Assembly: GCA_016871775.1 (NCBI GenBank)
Contig: VHCI01000021.1
Span: 1-38,215 of the forward strand
DNA from: Verrucomicrobiota bacterium
GTDB lineage: Bacteria > Verrucomicrobiota > Verrucomicrobiia > Opitutales > Opitutaceae
DNA length: 38,215 nt
Reading direction: 5' to 3'
Shown: one piece after another, positions 16,214-23,230 of the stretch
Layout: the number at the start of each line of letters is the position of its first letter
How positions within the stretch are numbered: the first letter of the stretch is position 1
Made by a program: the position numbers and the translations under genes
Notes under the pieces: generated by a model
What the model was told of the DNA's origin: nothing
Databases searched by the model: none
What the model saw: only the letters and a program-made list of their open reading frames with translations

Positions 16214-17269
16214 ATGACTCCCGCGGCCCTGCGCTGGTCCGGCGATGCCGCCGGCAGCCTCGAACTCCTCGACCAGACGCTGCTGCCCGGCCGCGTAAAC
16301 TGGATCGCCTGCCGCAACGTTCCGATTGTGGTCGAGGCGATCCGCAGCCTGCGCGTGCGCGGCGCCCCGGCGATCGGCATCGCGGGCGGCTACGGCACGG
16401 TCCTCGCCGCCGCCGAGGCCACGCGGCTCGCGCTCTCCCCCGCGACCGCCCTTGCCCACGTGCGGGCCCGCGCCGCAGAACTCGCCTCCGCCCGGCCGAC
16501 CGCGGTAAACCTCCGCTGGGCCGTCGCACGCTGCCTGCGCGCCCTCGACGCCCTCCCCGCCGGCGCCCCCGCGGCCGCCCTCGGGACCACGCTGCTCGGC
16601 ACCGCCCGGGAGATTCACGCGGAGGACGAACTCCTCTGCGCCGCGATCGGACGGCACGGCGCGGCGGCCCTGCCCCCGGGCGGCGTCCTCACTCATTGCA
16701 ACACCGGCGGGCTCGCCACCGGGGGCGCCGGCACCGCCCTCGCCGCGATCACCACCGCTTGGGACCAGGGCCGCCGCTTCGAGGTCTTCGCCGACGAAAC
16801 TCGCCCGCTCCTGCAGGGCGCCCGCCTCACTGCTTGGGAACTAGTCCAAGGGGGCATCCCGGTGACTGTCCTCTGCGACGGGGCCGCCGCGGCGCTTCTC
16901 GCCAGCGGCCGGGTCGGGAGTTGCATCGTGGGTGCGGACCGGATCGCGGCCAACGGGGATGCGGCCAACAAGATCGGCACCTACGGCCTGGCCCTCGCCG
17001 CGGCCGCACACGGGATCCCATTCTTCGTCGCGGCACCCTCGAGCACCTTCGACCTCGCGCTGGCGACCGGGGCCGGCATCCCGATCGAGGAGCGCGCCGC
17101 CGATGAGGTGCTGGCGCCCTTGGGCGTCCCCGCGGCTCCGGCCGGCGCCCGCGCGTACAATCCCGCGTTCGACGTGACGCCGGCGCGCCTGATCCGCGGG
17201 CTGATCACCGAACACGGCCTGATCTCGCCGGTGACCGCGGCGGAAATCCGCAAGGTGCTGGGGCCTTAG
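16214..17269 (+). CDS. mtnA: S-methyl-5-thioribose-1-phosphate isomerase
   Basis: The 351-residue protein converts methylthioribose-1-phosphate to methylthioribulose-1-phosphate in methionine salvage. The family landmarks are RVRGAPAIGIAGGYG (47-61), THCNTGGLATGG with the catalytic cysteine at 162, and VGADRIAANGDAANKIGTY with the catalytic aspartate at 242; CDGAAA (221-226) is also conserved. Length fits (340-370). It is related in fold to eIF2B alpha-type and ribose-1,5-bisphosphate isomerases, but the motifs fit MtnA best. No other mtn gene is nearby. The 247-base upstream gap to the RidA-like gene was inspected for a SAM or SAH riboswitch and none was recognised. Confidence 0.93.
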   Translation: MTPAALRWSGDAAGSLELLDQTLLPGRVNWIACRNVPIVVEAIRSLRVRGAPAIGIAGGYGTVLAAAEATRLALSPATALAHVRARAAELASARPTAVNLRWAVARCLRALDALPAGAPAAALGTTLLGTAREIHAEDELLCAAIGRHGAAALPPGGVLTHCNTGGLATGGAGTALAAITTAWDQGRRFEVFADETRPLLQGARLTAWELVQGGIPVTVLCDGAAAALLASGRVGSCIVGADRIAANGDAANKIGTYGLALAAAAHGIPFFVAAPSSTFDLALATGAGIPIEERAADEVLAPLGVPAAPAGARAYNPAFDVTPARLIRGLITEHGLISPVTAAEIRKVLGP

Positions 17270-17650
17270 CCGGGCTGGGCGCGCGAGGAGCGGGCAGACC
17301 CTGCGGCGGGCGGGAACCAGATGGAAATTCTCACCGCGACTAGGATTTTCCGCCTGCCTCCCGTATGCCTCCACTGATTCTAGCCTCCGCCTTCGATGCT
17401 GCTTGATGGGGAAGGTCCCCTTGATCAGCCCTTTTGCGAGTACTCCGGGGATCCGAAAAGGTCGAAAAAAATCCCCAGCGCGCCGAGCCGAGCGCTGCCG
17501 CGCGCAGCTGATCTTCTGATGTGGCTGATGCGCGATTGCCCACCGACGTGTCCGCCGTGACCTTGGCAATGCCGGAAACTGGGGGAATATACGCCGCCCC
17601 GTTCCCGAGCTGCCGTCTGCCGCTGCTGTTTGATCCGCCTCCCTGCCGCC
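17270..17650. other. Convergent intergenic stretch between mtnA and opcA
   Basis: This 381-base gap lies between two convergent stops. It is less GC-rich in its middle and holds a 5-bp hairpin with an oligo-A run (see the terminator entry) and a GGGGA-AGG-TCCCC hairpin near 17406-17418. No reading frame has recognisable protein character on either strand, although several frames run in from the opcA side. No RNA gene was recognised. Confidence 0.4.
17465..17496 (-). terminator. Possible intrinsic terminator for the zwf-opcA transcript
   Basis: On the minus strand AGCGC and GCGCT (17477-17496) can form a 5-bp stem with a 10-base loop, followed by GGGGA and then seven T residues (17465-17471 as A on the plus strand). 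It lies 155 bases past the opcA stop. The short stem and the five-base spacer make it a weak candidate. Confidence 0.3.
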
Positions 17651-18640
17651 TTAGAAAAACATTGCTTCGCTTAGCGCCACCTCTGGCGCCAGCAACGCCA
17701 CGCCTGACGTCAGCTCGGTCCGGCCTAGACCGAAATCCGCCCGGAAAAGCGCTTGGCCCGCCGCCAGATCGCCGCTCCACGAAAATGCCTTCAGCTCCTG
17801 CGCGTACCGGAAGCGCAAGCTCAAATCCAAGCCCGCCGCCAACCGCTCCCTCACCTCGACCTCTCCCGCTCCCGCCGCCCACCCGCACGCCGCCAACCGC
17901 TCGCCCACCCACTTGGCCAACACCCCACCCTCCGCCCGCCACGCGGGCCCGTGCCTCACCTCCACGCCGCTCAATCCCTCCGTCAGCGCCGCCGGCGCGT
18001 ACGCCGCTAGGAACTGGCCTACGCTCTGCCTTACGGATAGCAGCCGGCAGTACGCCAAATCCCGGATCGCCGCCGGATTCGGCCATGGGTACCGCATCGC
18101 ATCCGCCGGCGACCCCGCGCTGTCCAGAATCACCCGCTTCGCCTGGCCCAGCAGGAAGCGGTAATCCGCCAATCGGCCACTGTCCGCGAAACGATGGGCC
18201 CAATAATACAAGGGCAGATCAGTCGACAGGCAGATCGAGACCTGGTCCTCCAATTGCGCCCGGGCGCGACGGTCGTAACTCAACATGACGAACTCGACGC
18301 ACCGCTTGTCCGCCCGCGTTCGCCCAAGGAAACATTCGCCATAAACCTTGGCCCGCAGCGGCGGCCCGCCTGCGTCCGAGTCCCGCGGGCAAAGCCCGAC
18401 CACGCGGCAGGGATACCGCTGCGCGAAACGCAACACGGTCGCGAACTGCCGCGCCGCATCCGCCGCATCGGTGTTGAATCCGAGGTGCAACACAAAGTTG
18501 ACCTGCGTCGCCTTGGCGTCCTCTGCCTCCGGCGCCGGCCGGCCGCCTGCCGCTTCTTCCGCCCACATCCGCGCCAGACTCCGGCCAATGCCATCCACCG
18601 GCACCTCCAATCCCGGCAATGCCTCGAAGATCGGCTCCAT
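17651..18640 (-). CDS. opcA: OpcA-like glucose-6-phosphate dehydrogenase assembly protein
   Basis: The 329-residue protein follows zwf by 18 bases in the same direction. Its sequence fits the OpcA family, known from cyanobacteria and actinobacteria, where it helps assemble or activate glucose-6-phosphate dehydrogenase. The best family-like segment is QLEDQVSICLSTDLPLYYWA, which resembles the conserved D-L-P-x-x-x-W block; the N-terminal NFVLHLGFNTDAADAARQFA resembles the first conserved block. The C-terminal part (about 230-329) is rich in charged residues and beta strands. Assignment rests on these segments plus the adjacency to zwf. The start ATG at 18640 fits the spacing from zwf. If not OpcA, it would be an uncharacterised zwf partner. 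Confidence 0.75.
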   Translation of the reverse strand: MEPIFEALPGLEVPVDGIGRSLARMWAEEAAGGRPAPEAEDAKATQVNFVLHLGFNTDAADAARQFATVLRFAQRYPCRVVGLCPRDSDAGGPPLRAKVYGECFLGRTRADKRCVEFVMLSYDRRARAQLEDQVSICLSTDLPLYYWAHRFADSGRLADYRFLLGQAKRVILDSAGSPADAMRYPWPNPAAIRDLAYCRLLSVRQSVGQFLAAYAPAALTEGLSGVEVRHGPAWRAEGGVLAKWVGERLAACGWAAGAGEVEVRERLAAGLDLSLRFRYAQELKAFSWSGDLAAGQALFRADFGLGRTELTSGVALLAPEVALSEAMFF

Positions 18641-18658
18641 CGAACAGCGTGATCCGAT

Positions 18659-20200
18659 TCAGGGCTGACGCCAGCGGTGCTGCGCGCCCGCCAGCAAGGC
18701 ATCCGCACTCGCCGGGCCCCAACTCCCCGCCGGATAGGTGTCCATCCCCTCGCGCCCCGCCGCCCGCCACGAATCGAGCACGGGCGTGCACCGGCGCCAC
18801 GAGGCCTCCGTCTCGTCCCCGCGGATAAACAGCGTACCGTCGCCGATGATGGCATCGAGCACGAGCCGCTCATACGCCTCGGCGGTGTTCGAACCGAAGG
18901 TCGTCGCGTAGCGGAAACTCATCTTCACCGGCTGGGTCCGCGTCTCCAGGCCCGGGATCTTCGTGTTCAAGATCAGGCTCAGGCCCTCATCGGGCTGGAT
19001 CTGGAACGACAGGGTGTTGGCCGAAAGGTCAAAGCGGGCCGCCTCCCCCGCGAAGAGCGTCCCGGGGGGCCGGCGGAAGTTGACCGCGATCTCGGACACT
19101 CGCCGCGCCAAGCGCTTGCCGGAGCGCAGGTAGAACGGGACGCCTTGCCAGCGCCAATTGTTGATCGAAAGCCGCAGCGCCGCATAGGTCTCGGTCGCCG
19201 ACGCCGACGCGATCCCCTCCTCCTCCAAATAACCAGGCACCGGCCGCCCCGCGACCATCCCGGCCGCGTACTGCGCGCGCGCCACGTCGCCGCCCGGCCC
19301 GACGGCAAGCGGCTGGATCGCGTTCAGCACCTTCACCTTCTCATCCCTGATCGCCTCCGGCGCGAGGGAGCCCGGCGGCTCCATCGCCGTCAACGCGAGC
19401 AGCTGCATCGTGTGGTTCTGCAGCATATCCCGCAGGCACCCGCTCTGCTCGTAATAGCCCCCGCGCAGGCCCACTCCCACCTCCTCAGCGACCGTGATCT
19501 GCACGCTGGCAATGAAGTTCCGGTTCCACAGCGGCTCGAAGATCGCGTTGGCGAAGCGCTGCACCAGCAGGTCCTGCACGGTCTCCTTTCCGAGGTAGTG
19601 GTCGATGCGGTAAACCTGATGCTCGGCGAACACGCCGCGGATCGCGGCATTCAGGGCCAGCGCCGAGGCCAGGTCCTTGCCGTACGGCTTCTCGATGATG
19701 ACCTTCGAATGCAACGGCGTGTCCCGATGCACCGCCGCCAACCCGCAGGCCCCGAGCTGCTCGATGATCGGCGCAAAAACCGAGGGCGGGGTCGACACGT
19801 AGAAGATCCGCTGCAGGTCCCGGCCCAGTTGCCGCTCCATTTCGGCCAACTGGACCGCCAAGCGCTGGAAGGCCGCAGGTTCGTCGTACCCGCCGGCCAC
19901 GTAGGAGGTCCGCGCCGCCACCCGGGCCCAGACCGCCGGCTCCGGCTCCCGCCGCGAGAACTCCTTCACCGCCGCCTCCGCCACCGCGCGGAACTCCAAG
20001 TCCGCCATCACCTTGCGGCCAAAACCCACCAGATGGAAATCCGCCGGGAGGAGGTTGTCGTGACTGAGGTTATAGACGGCCGGGAGGAGCTTGCGCGCGG
20101 TGAGGTCGCCGGATGCGCCGAAGATGACCACCACCGTGGGCGGCGCGCCGCGGTGCTTGCTGAGGCCCTGCAGGAAGGGGTGACGCCCAGAATCGGCCAT
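18659..20200 (-). CDS. zwf: Glucose-6-phosphate 1-dehydrogenase
   Basis: The 513-residue enzyme oxidises glucose-6-phosphate to 6-phosphogluconolactone and feeds NADPH into the cytoplasm. Seen are the dinucleotide-binding loop IFGASGDLTARKLLP (26-40), EKPYGKDL (170-177), the RIDHYLGKE signature (198-206) with substrate-binding histidine 201, and the C-terminal SFRYATTFG. Length is typical. The ATG at 20200 follows an AAGGGAGA Shine-Dalgarno-like run; the open frame extends much further upstream, but homology starts here. A perfect 10-bp hairpin lies directly upstream and its arm overlaps the likely ribosome-binding site. opcA follows 18 bases downstream. Confidence 0.96.
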   Translation of the reverse strand: MADSGRHPFLQGLSKHRGAPPTVVVIFGASGDLTARKLLPAVYNLSHDNLLPADFHLVGFGRKVMADLEFRAVAEAAVKEFSRREPEPAVWARVAARTSYVAGGYDEPAAFQRLAVQLAEMERQLGRDLQRIFYVSTPPSVFAPIIEQLGACGLAAVHRDTPLHSKVIIEKPYGKDLASALALNAAIRGVFAEHQVYRIDHYLGKETVQDLLVQRFANAIFEPLWNRNFIASVQITVAEEVGVGLRGGYYEQSGCLRDMLQNHTMQLLALTAMEPPGSLAPEAIRDEKVKVLNAIQPLAVGPGGDVARAQYAAGMVAGRPVPGYLEEEGIASASATETYAALRLSINNWRWQGVPFYLRSGKRLARRVSEIAVNFRRPPGTLFAGEAARFDLSANTLSFQIQPDEGLSLILNTKIPGLETRTQPVKMSFRYATTFGSNTAEAYERLVLDAIIGDGTLFIRGDETEASWRRCTPVLDSWRAAGREGMDTYPAGSWGPASADALLAGAQHRWRQP

Positions 20201-20214
20201 AAGAACCCCATCTC

Positions 20215-20240
20215 CCTTGCCCCGCCACGCCGGGGCAAGG
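20215..20240 (-). promoter_or_regulatory. Leader hairpin overlapping the zwf ribosome-binding site
   Basis: CCTTGCCCCG and CGGGGCAAGG are perfect 10-bp arms around a six-base loop. In the zwf mRNA the 3' arm ends 14 bases before the ATG at 20200, and its terminal AAGG is the start of the AAGGGAGA run, the likely Shine-Dalgarno. This could restrict translation. No T-run follows it on the minus strand. Confidence 0.45.
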
Positions 20241-20390
20241 CAAATGCCGTTGGCAGAGGATTTCGCGGGCGCCTTCGGGCCCGACAGCTTCCGCGCCAAG
20301 ATCGGGGCTACTGCCTTTTTTTCCTCCGAGGTCCTCCGGATGAGGGATATCCCTGCCGCCACTGACGCTCGTACCAGTACCGGCGACGGC

Positions 20391-20756
20391 TCACGGCCCC
20401 CGCCACGTTTCACCCACCACCGGGCGCCCGGACACGTCCGCCAGCGGAAAATACGCCTCGACCACCTCGCCCTCATAAGGGGCCGCCAACGGCACCGAGC
20501 CCCGCCGGTACAAGCCCTCTCCCACCCCCTCGAAAGCATCCAATCGCGCCAACGCCGCCGCTTCCACCGCCCAGACCTCCCCAGTCACGCCGATCGGCGT
20601 CGCCGGGTGCGGCACTAGGCCGGGATAACCCCCGAGGTCGTGCAGGCGGAACCCCGGCACGGTCCGCGCCGGGCCCAAATACCGTTGGCCCGCCAGCTGG
20701 CCGTGGTTCACGCGGCCGCGCTGGAGCGTGCCGTAGACGAACAGCAGGCGGCTCAC
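20391..20756 (-). CDS. Gamma-glutamylcyclotransferase-like protein (AIG2/GGCT fold)
   Basis: The 121-residue protein starts with LLFVYGTLQRGRVNHGQL, the YGTL signature of the gamma-glutamylcyclotransferase-like family, and continues with GYPGLVP and LDAFEGVGEGLYRR, where the second glutamate region is the usual catalytic site. Members convert gamma-glutamyl amines or dipeptides to 5-oxoproline and the free amine. The GTG at 20756 overlaps the TGA of the PP2C gene (GTGA), and homology begins at once, so this start was chosen over a longer frame to 20942. It is therefore coupled to the phosphatase. zwf begins 190 bases downstream and probably has its own leader. Confidence 0.85.
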   Translation of the reverse strand: MSRLLFVYGTLQRGRVNHGQLAGQRYLGPARTVPGFRLHDLGGYPGLVPHPATPIGVTGEVWAVEAAALARLDAFEGVGEGLYRRGSVPLAAPYEGEVVEAYFPLADVSGRPVVGETWRGP

Positions 20757-21619
20757 GGCGCGCCCGCGGGCGGTAGGACCTCGACGACAACCGCCGTGGT
20801 GTTGTCGCGGCCGGAAGCCTCCACCGCGGCTTCCACCAGCCGCTGCGCGGGCGGGCGCGGCGTGGCCCCCGCTTCCAGCGCGGCGGGCAGCATTTCGGCG
20901 ATCTGCCAGTCCCAGAGGCCGTCCATCAGCCCGTCGGAGCACAGCAGGAAACGGTCCCCGGCCCGGTGGTCGACGGCGCCGAGCTGCGGCTCGATAAACT
21001 GGTTACCCGCGCCGAGGGCCTGCTGCAGCGCGTTCCGGCGGGGATGGGTCCGCTGCTCGCGCTCGTTGATCTGGCCCTGCCGCCGCAGCCAGCCGACGTG
21101 GCTGTGGTCGTACGTCACCTGGGTGAGCTCGCCCCGCAGCGGAAGGGAATAGATGCGGCTGTCGCCGACGTGCGCAAAGTACATCCACTCTGGCGTGAAC
21201 CACCCGAGGCTCAGCGTGGCCCCCATCCCGGCGCATTCCTCGTAAGAGGTGCCCAGTCGCGTCAGATCTTCGTGGATCTGCGTGACCAGCTCGCCGAGGA
21301 CGTCCGCGAAGCCGACCCCGATCCCGGTCGCCGCCAACCGGAAGGCGCGGGGAAACAGGCGCGTGATGCGGTCGACGGTAAAGCGGCTGGCGAACTCGCC
21401 CGACTTGGCCCCGCCCATCCCATCGCTTACGGCGAAGACGAAGTCGGCCACGGACAGGGAGGCTCGGCCGGTTTTGCCCAAGTAACGCACCTCGCGGCCG
21501 TCGACGGCGAGCGCGAGGAAGGAGTCCTCGTTGTTGGGGCGTACGCGGCCGACGTGAGTCAGGCCGGACCATTGCAGGTCGGGGGCGGGACGGTCCCCGC
21601 GGCGGGTGTCGGCGCTCAT
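20753..21619 (-). CDS. PP2C-family serine/threonine protein phosphatase
   Basis: The 288-residue protein is a metal-dependent protein phosphatase. The family blocks are GRVRPNNEDSF (24-34, D32), AVSDGMGGAKSGE (64-75, D66), GATLSLGW (133-140), AHVGDSRIY (149-157, D153), LLCSDGL (225-231, D229) and SGRDNTTAVV (269-278, D272), so all metal-binding aspartates are present. It has no transmembrane segment and should act in the cytoplasm. Its ATG overlaps the TGA of the mini-kinase gene (ATGA) and its TGA overlaps the GTG of the cyclotransferase gene. In bacteria such phosphatases usually pair with a serine/threonine kinase; the only kinase-like gene next to it is the 140-residue product upstream. 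Confidence 0.94.
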   Translation of the reverse strand: MSADTRRGDRPAPDLQWSGLTHVGRVRPNNEDSFLALAVDGREVRYLGKTGRASLSVADFVFAVSDGMGGAKSGEFASRFTVDRITRLFPRAFRLAATGIGVGFADVLGELVTQIHEDLTRLGTSYEECAGMGATLSLGWFTPEWMYFAHVGDSRIYSLPLRGELTQVTYDHSHVGWLRRQGQINEREQRTHPRRNALQQALGAGNQFIEPQLGAVDHRAGDRFLLCSDGLMDGLWDWQIAEMLPAALEAGATPRPPAQRLVEAAVEASGRDNTTAVVVEVLPPAGAP

Positions 21620-22038
21620 CGGGCCAAGGTGGGCTTGAGGGTGAGGGGCAGGCCGGAGCCGTCGTCCTCGAGCAGCGTGGCGAACTCGAAATCGATCACG
21701 CAGAAACGACCGTCGGCGACGCGGTAGGTGATGTTGCGGAGGGCGCGGTCCTCATGGCGGACGCCGAAGCGCTCCAGCGCGGCGAACAGTTCCTCCTGAC
21801 GCTCCGGCGCGAGGTGATCGACGCGGCGGCCGCAATTGGTCGTGACCAAGCGGAGCTGGGCCGAATCGACCTCTAGGACCCGGGGGACGAAGTCGCAGCC
21901 GCGGGCCTGGAGGAGGCGGAGCAAGCGGGTCTCGTGGTCGAAGCGCTCCCGCGCGGAGTGGCCGCGGAAGGTCTTGTGCACCCGGCCGTCGAAGCCGATG
22001 CGGACCGTGGCTCGCGCGGTGTCCTTGATTTCCTCCAT
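21616..22038 (-). CDS. Minimal protein-kinase-like protein coupled to PP2C
   Basis: The 140-residue product has the order of residues expected of a kinase fold: a beta strand leading to VHKTF (K22, as in the ATP-anchoring lysine), E36 in the following helix, a hinge-like LRLVTTN (62-68), RHEDRALRN (94-102) matching the catalytic H-x-D-x-x-x-x-N loop with D97 and N102, and VIDFEFA (114-120) matching the metal-binding D-F-G site with D116. It lacks the large C-terminal helical lobe and is about half the size of known RIO, Bud32 or APH-type kinases. The start has GGGAG 11 bases upstream. Its stop overlaps the PP2C start (ATGA). I infer a small-molecule or protein kinase, or a dead-kinase partner of the phosphatase; the family is not recognised. 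Confidence 0.65.
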   Translation of the reverse strand: MEEIKDTARATVRIGFDGRVHKTFRGHSARERFDHETRLLRLLQARGCDFVPRVLEVDSAQLRLVTTNCGRRVDHLAPERQEELFAALERFGVRHEDRALRNITYRVADGRFCVIDFEFATLLEDDGSGLPLTLKPTLAR

Positions 22039-22142
22039 CGAGCGACACTCTCCCGCGGTCGGTCACCCGCTGGCAAGCCGCACCCGCGGCCGGCGGGTCC
22101 GAGCTTGCGAGGCCCGGGGAGAAAAGCCAAGACGTCGTCGTC

Positions 22143-23186
22143 TTGCACCTCCACCTCGGGCAACACTTCTACGGCGCGGGCAACCTGGGGGATGACTTCA
22201 TGCTGGGGGGCTTCCTCGAGGCCCTTCACGCGCAGGCCCCGGGCACCACCTGTTCGTGCCGCGTCCCCTTCCCGCTGCCCCCGCTACGGGATCGTTTCCC
22301 GGCGGTGGAGTGGCTGCCCTACGAGGCGGGGAATCTGGAGCCGTGCCTGCGTCGGGCGGACGCATGGCTCGGCTTGGGCGGATCGCCCTTCCAACAGGCG
22401 CAGTCGGCGTGGTTTATCGATCACCTCACCGCGGAGGCGGCAGCGTGCGACCGGATGGGCAAGCCAATGTTCTACCTTGGGGTGGGCGTGCAGGGCGCGG
22501 CGGAGGCGCGGGGGCCAGCCGTCCAGCGGCTGGTCGCGCAGGCGGAGGGCATCTGGACCCGGGATCCGGCATCCGCGGAAAGCCTCGCCAGCCTCGCGCC
22601 GCGGCGGCCGGTGGTGGCGGCGAGCGATCTGGCGCATTTGTGGTTCCGTGCGCATCCACCGCGGCCAGCGGTCGCGGGGCGGCTGAACCTGACGCCAAAC
22701 TTTGATTTCGGGCCCTGGCCGGGGCGCGACGCGCTGCTGGCGGCGGTGGATGCCCTAGGCGTGGAGGACCGCGTCTGGCTGGTGCAGGAGGATCGGGAGC
22801 TGCCCGGGGCGGAGAGGATCCTGTACTCGAGGTTGCCGCCGGCGGAACGGGCCCGATGGCGGCTGCTGGCGCCGGACGTGCCAGGGGCTCCATTGACGGT
22901 GGCCTTGGACCGCTGGACGGGGGCGGCGCGGACCGTGAGCGCGCGGTACCACGCGGCCCTGCTGGGAGCGTGGGCGGGGTCGGCGGTGGTGGTGATCGCG
23001 ACCAACGAGAAGCTGCGGGGGGTGGCGGAGGAGTTGCGGGCCCCAGCGATCGCGCCGGAAGCCCCGACGGCGGTAGTCCTGAAGGCCTTGGCAACGGCAC
23101 AAGCAGGTCCCCGGCGGCCGCCGGTCGCGCTGGCGGAGCAGGCGGCGGCGGCGGTCGCGGCCTGCCTCGCCGCGATCCGCGGCTGA
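22143..23186 (+). CDS. Polysaccharide pyruvyl transferase family protein
   Basis: The 347-residue protein resembles the CsaB/WcaK family, which adds pyruvate ketals from phosphoenolpyruvate to sugars of surface glycans. It shows the N-terminal GAGNLGDDFMLGG (11-23), GLGGSPFQQ (77-85), the phosphate-binding FYLGVGVQG and the late ARYHAALLGAWAG (about 267-279) that carries the catalytic R-x-H. The start is uncertain: TTG at 22143 is the only normal start codon before the GAGNLGDD motif, but the in-frame codons before it (reading SQDVVVLHLHLG) also look like a natural first beta strand. ATG at 22200 would cut the motif and is rejected. It is divergent from the mini-kinase (104 bases) and opens the glycosyltransferase cluster. 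Confidence 0.8.
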   Translation: MHLHLGQHFYGAGNLGDDFMLGGFLEALHAQAPGTTCSCRVPFPLPPLRDRFPAVEWLPYEAGNLEPCLRRADAWLGLGGSPFQQAQSAWFIDHLTAEAAACDRMGKPMFYLGVGVQGAAEARGPAVQRLVAQAEGIWTRDPASAESLASLAPRRPVVAASDLAHLWFRAHPPRPAVAGRLNLTPNFDFGPWPGRDALLAAVDALGVEDRVWLVQEDRELPGAERILYSRLPPAERARWRLLAPDVPGAPLTVALDRWTGAARTVSARYHAALLGAWAGSAVVVIATNEKLRGVAEELRAPAIAPEAPTAVVLKALATAQAGPRRPPVALAEQAAAAVAACLAAIRG

Positions 23187-23230
23187 ATTTTTCTCGGCAC
23201 CCCCGGCGCCTTCGCGAAAGACTAACCCTT

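Noticed and set aside
18677-20365. Plus-strand frame of about 560 codons opposite zwf
   Set aside because: Antisense shadow of a strongly supported gene.
22200-23186. ATG at 22200 as start of the pyruvyl transferase
   Set aside because: It would remove the GAGNLGDD motif that belongs to the family core.
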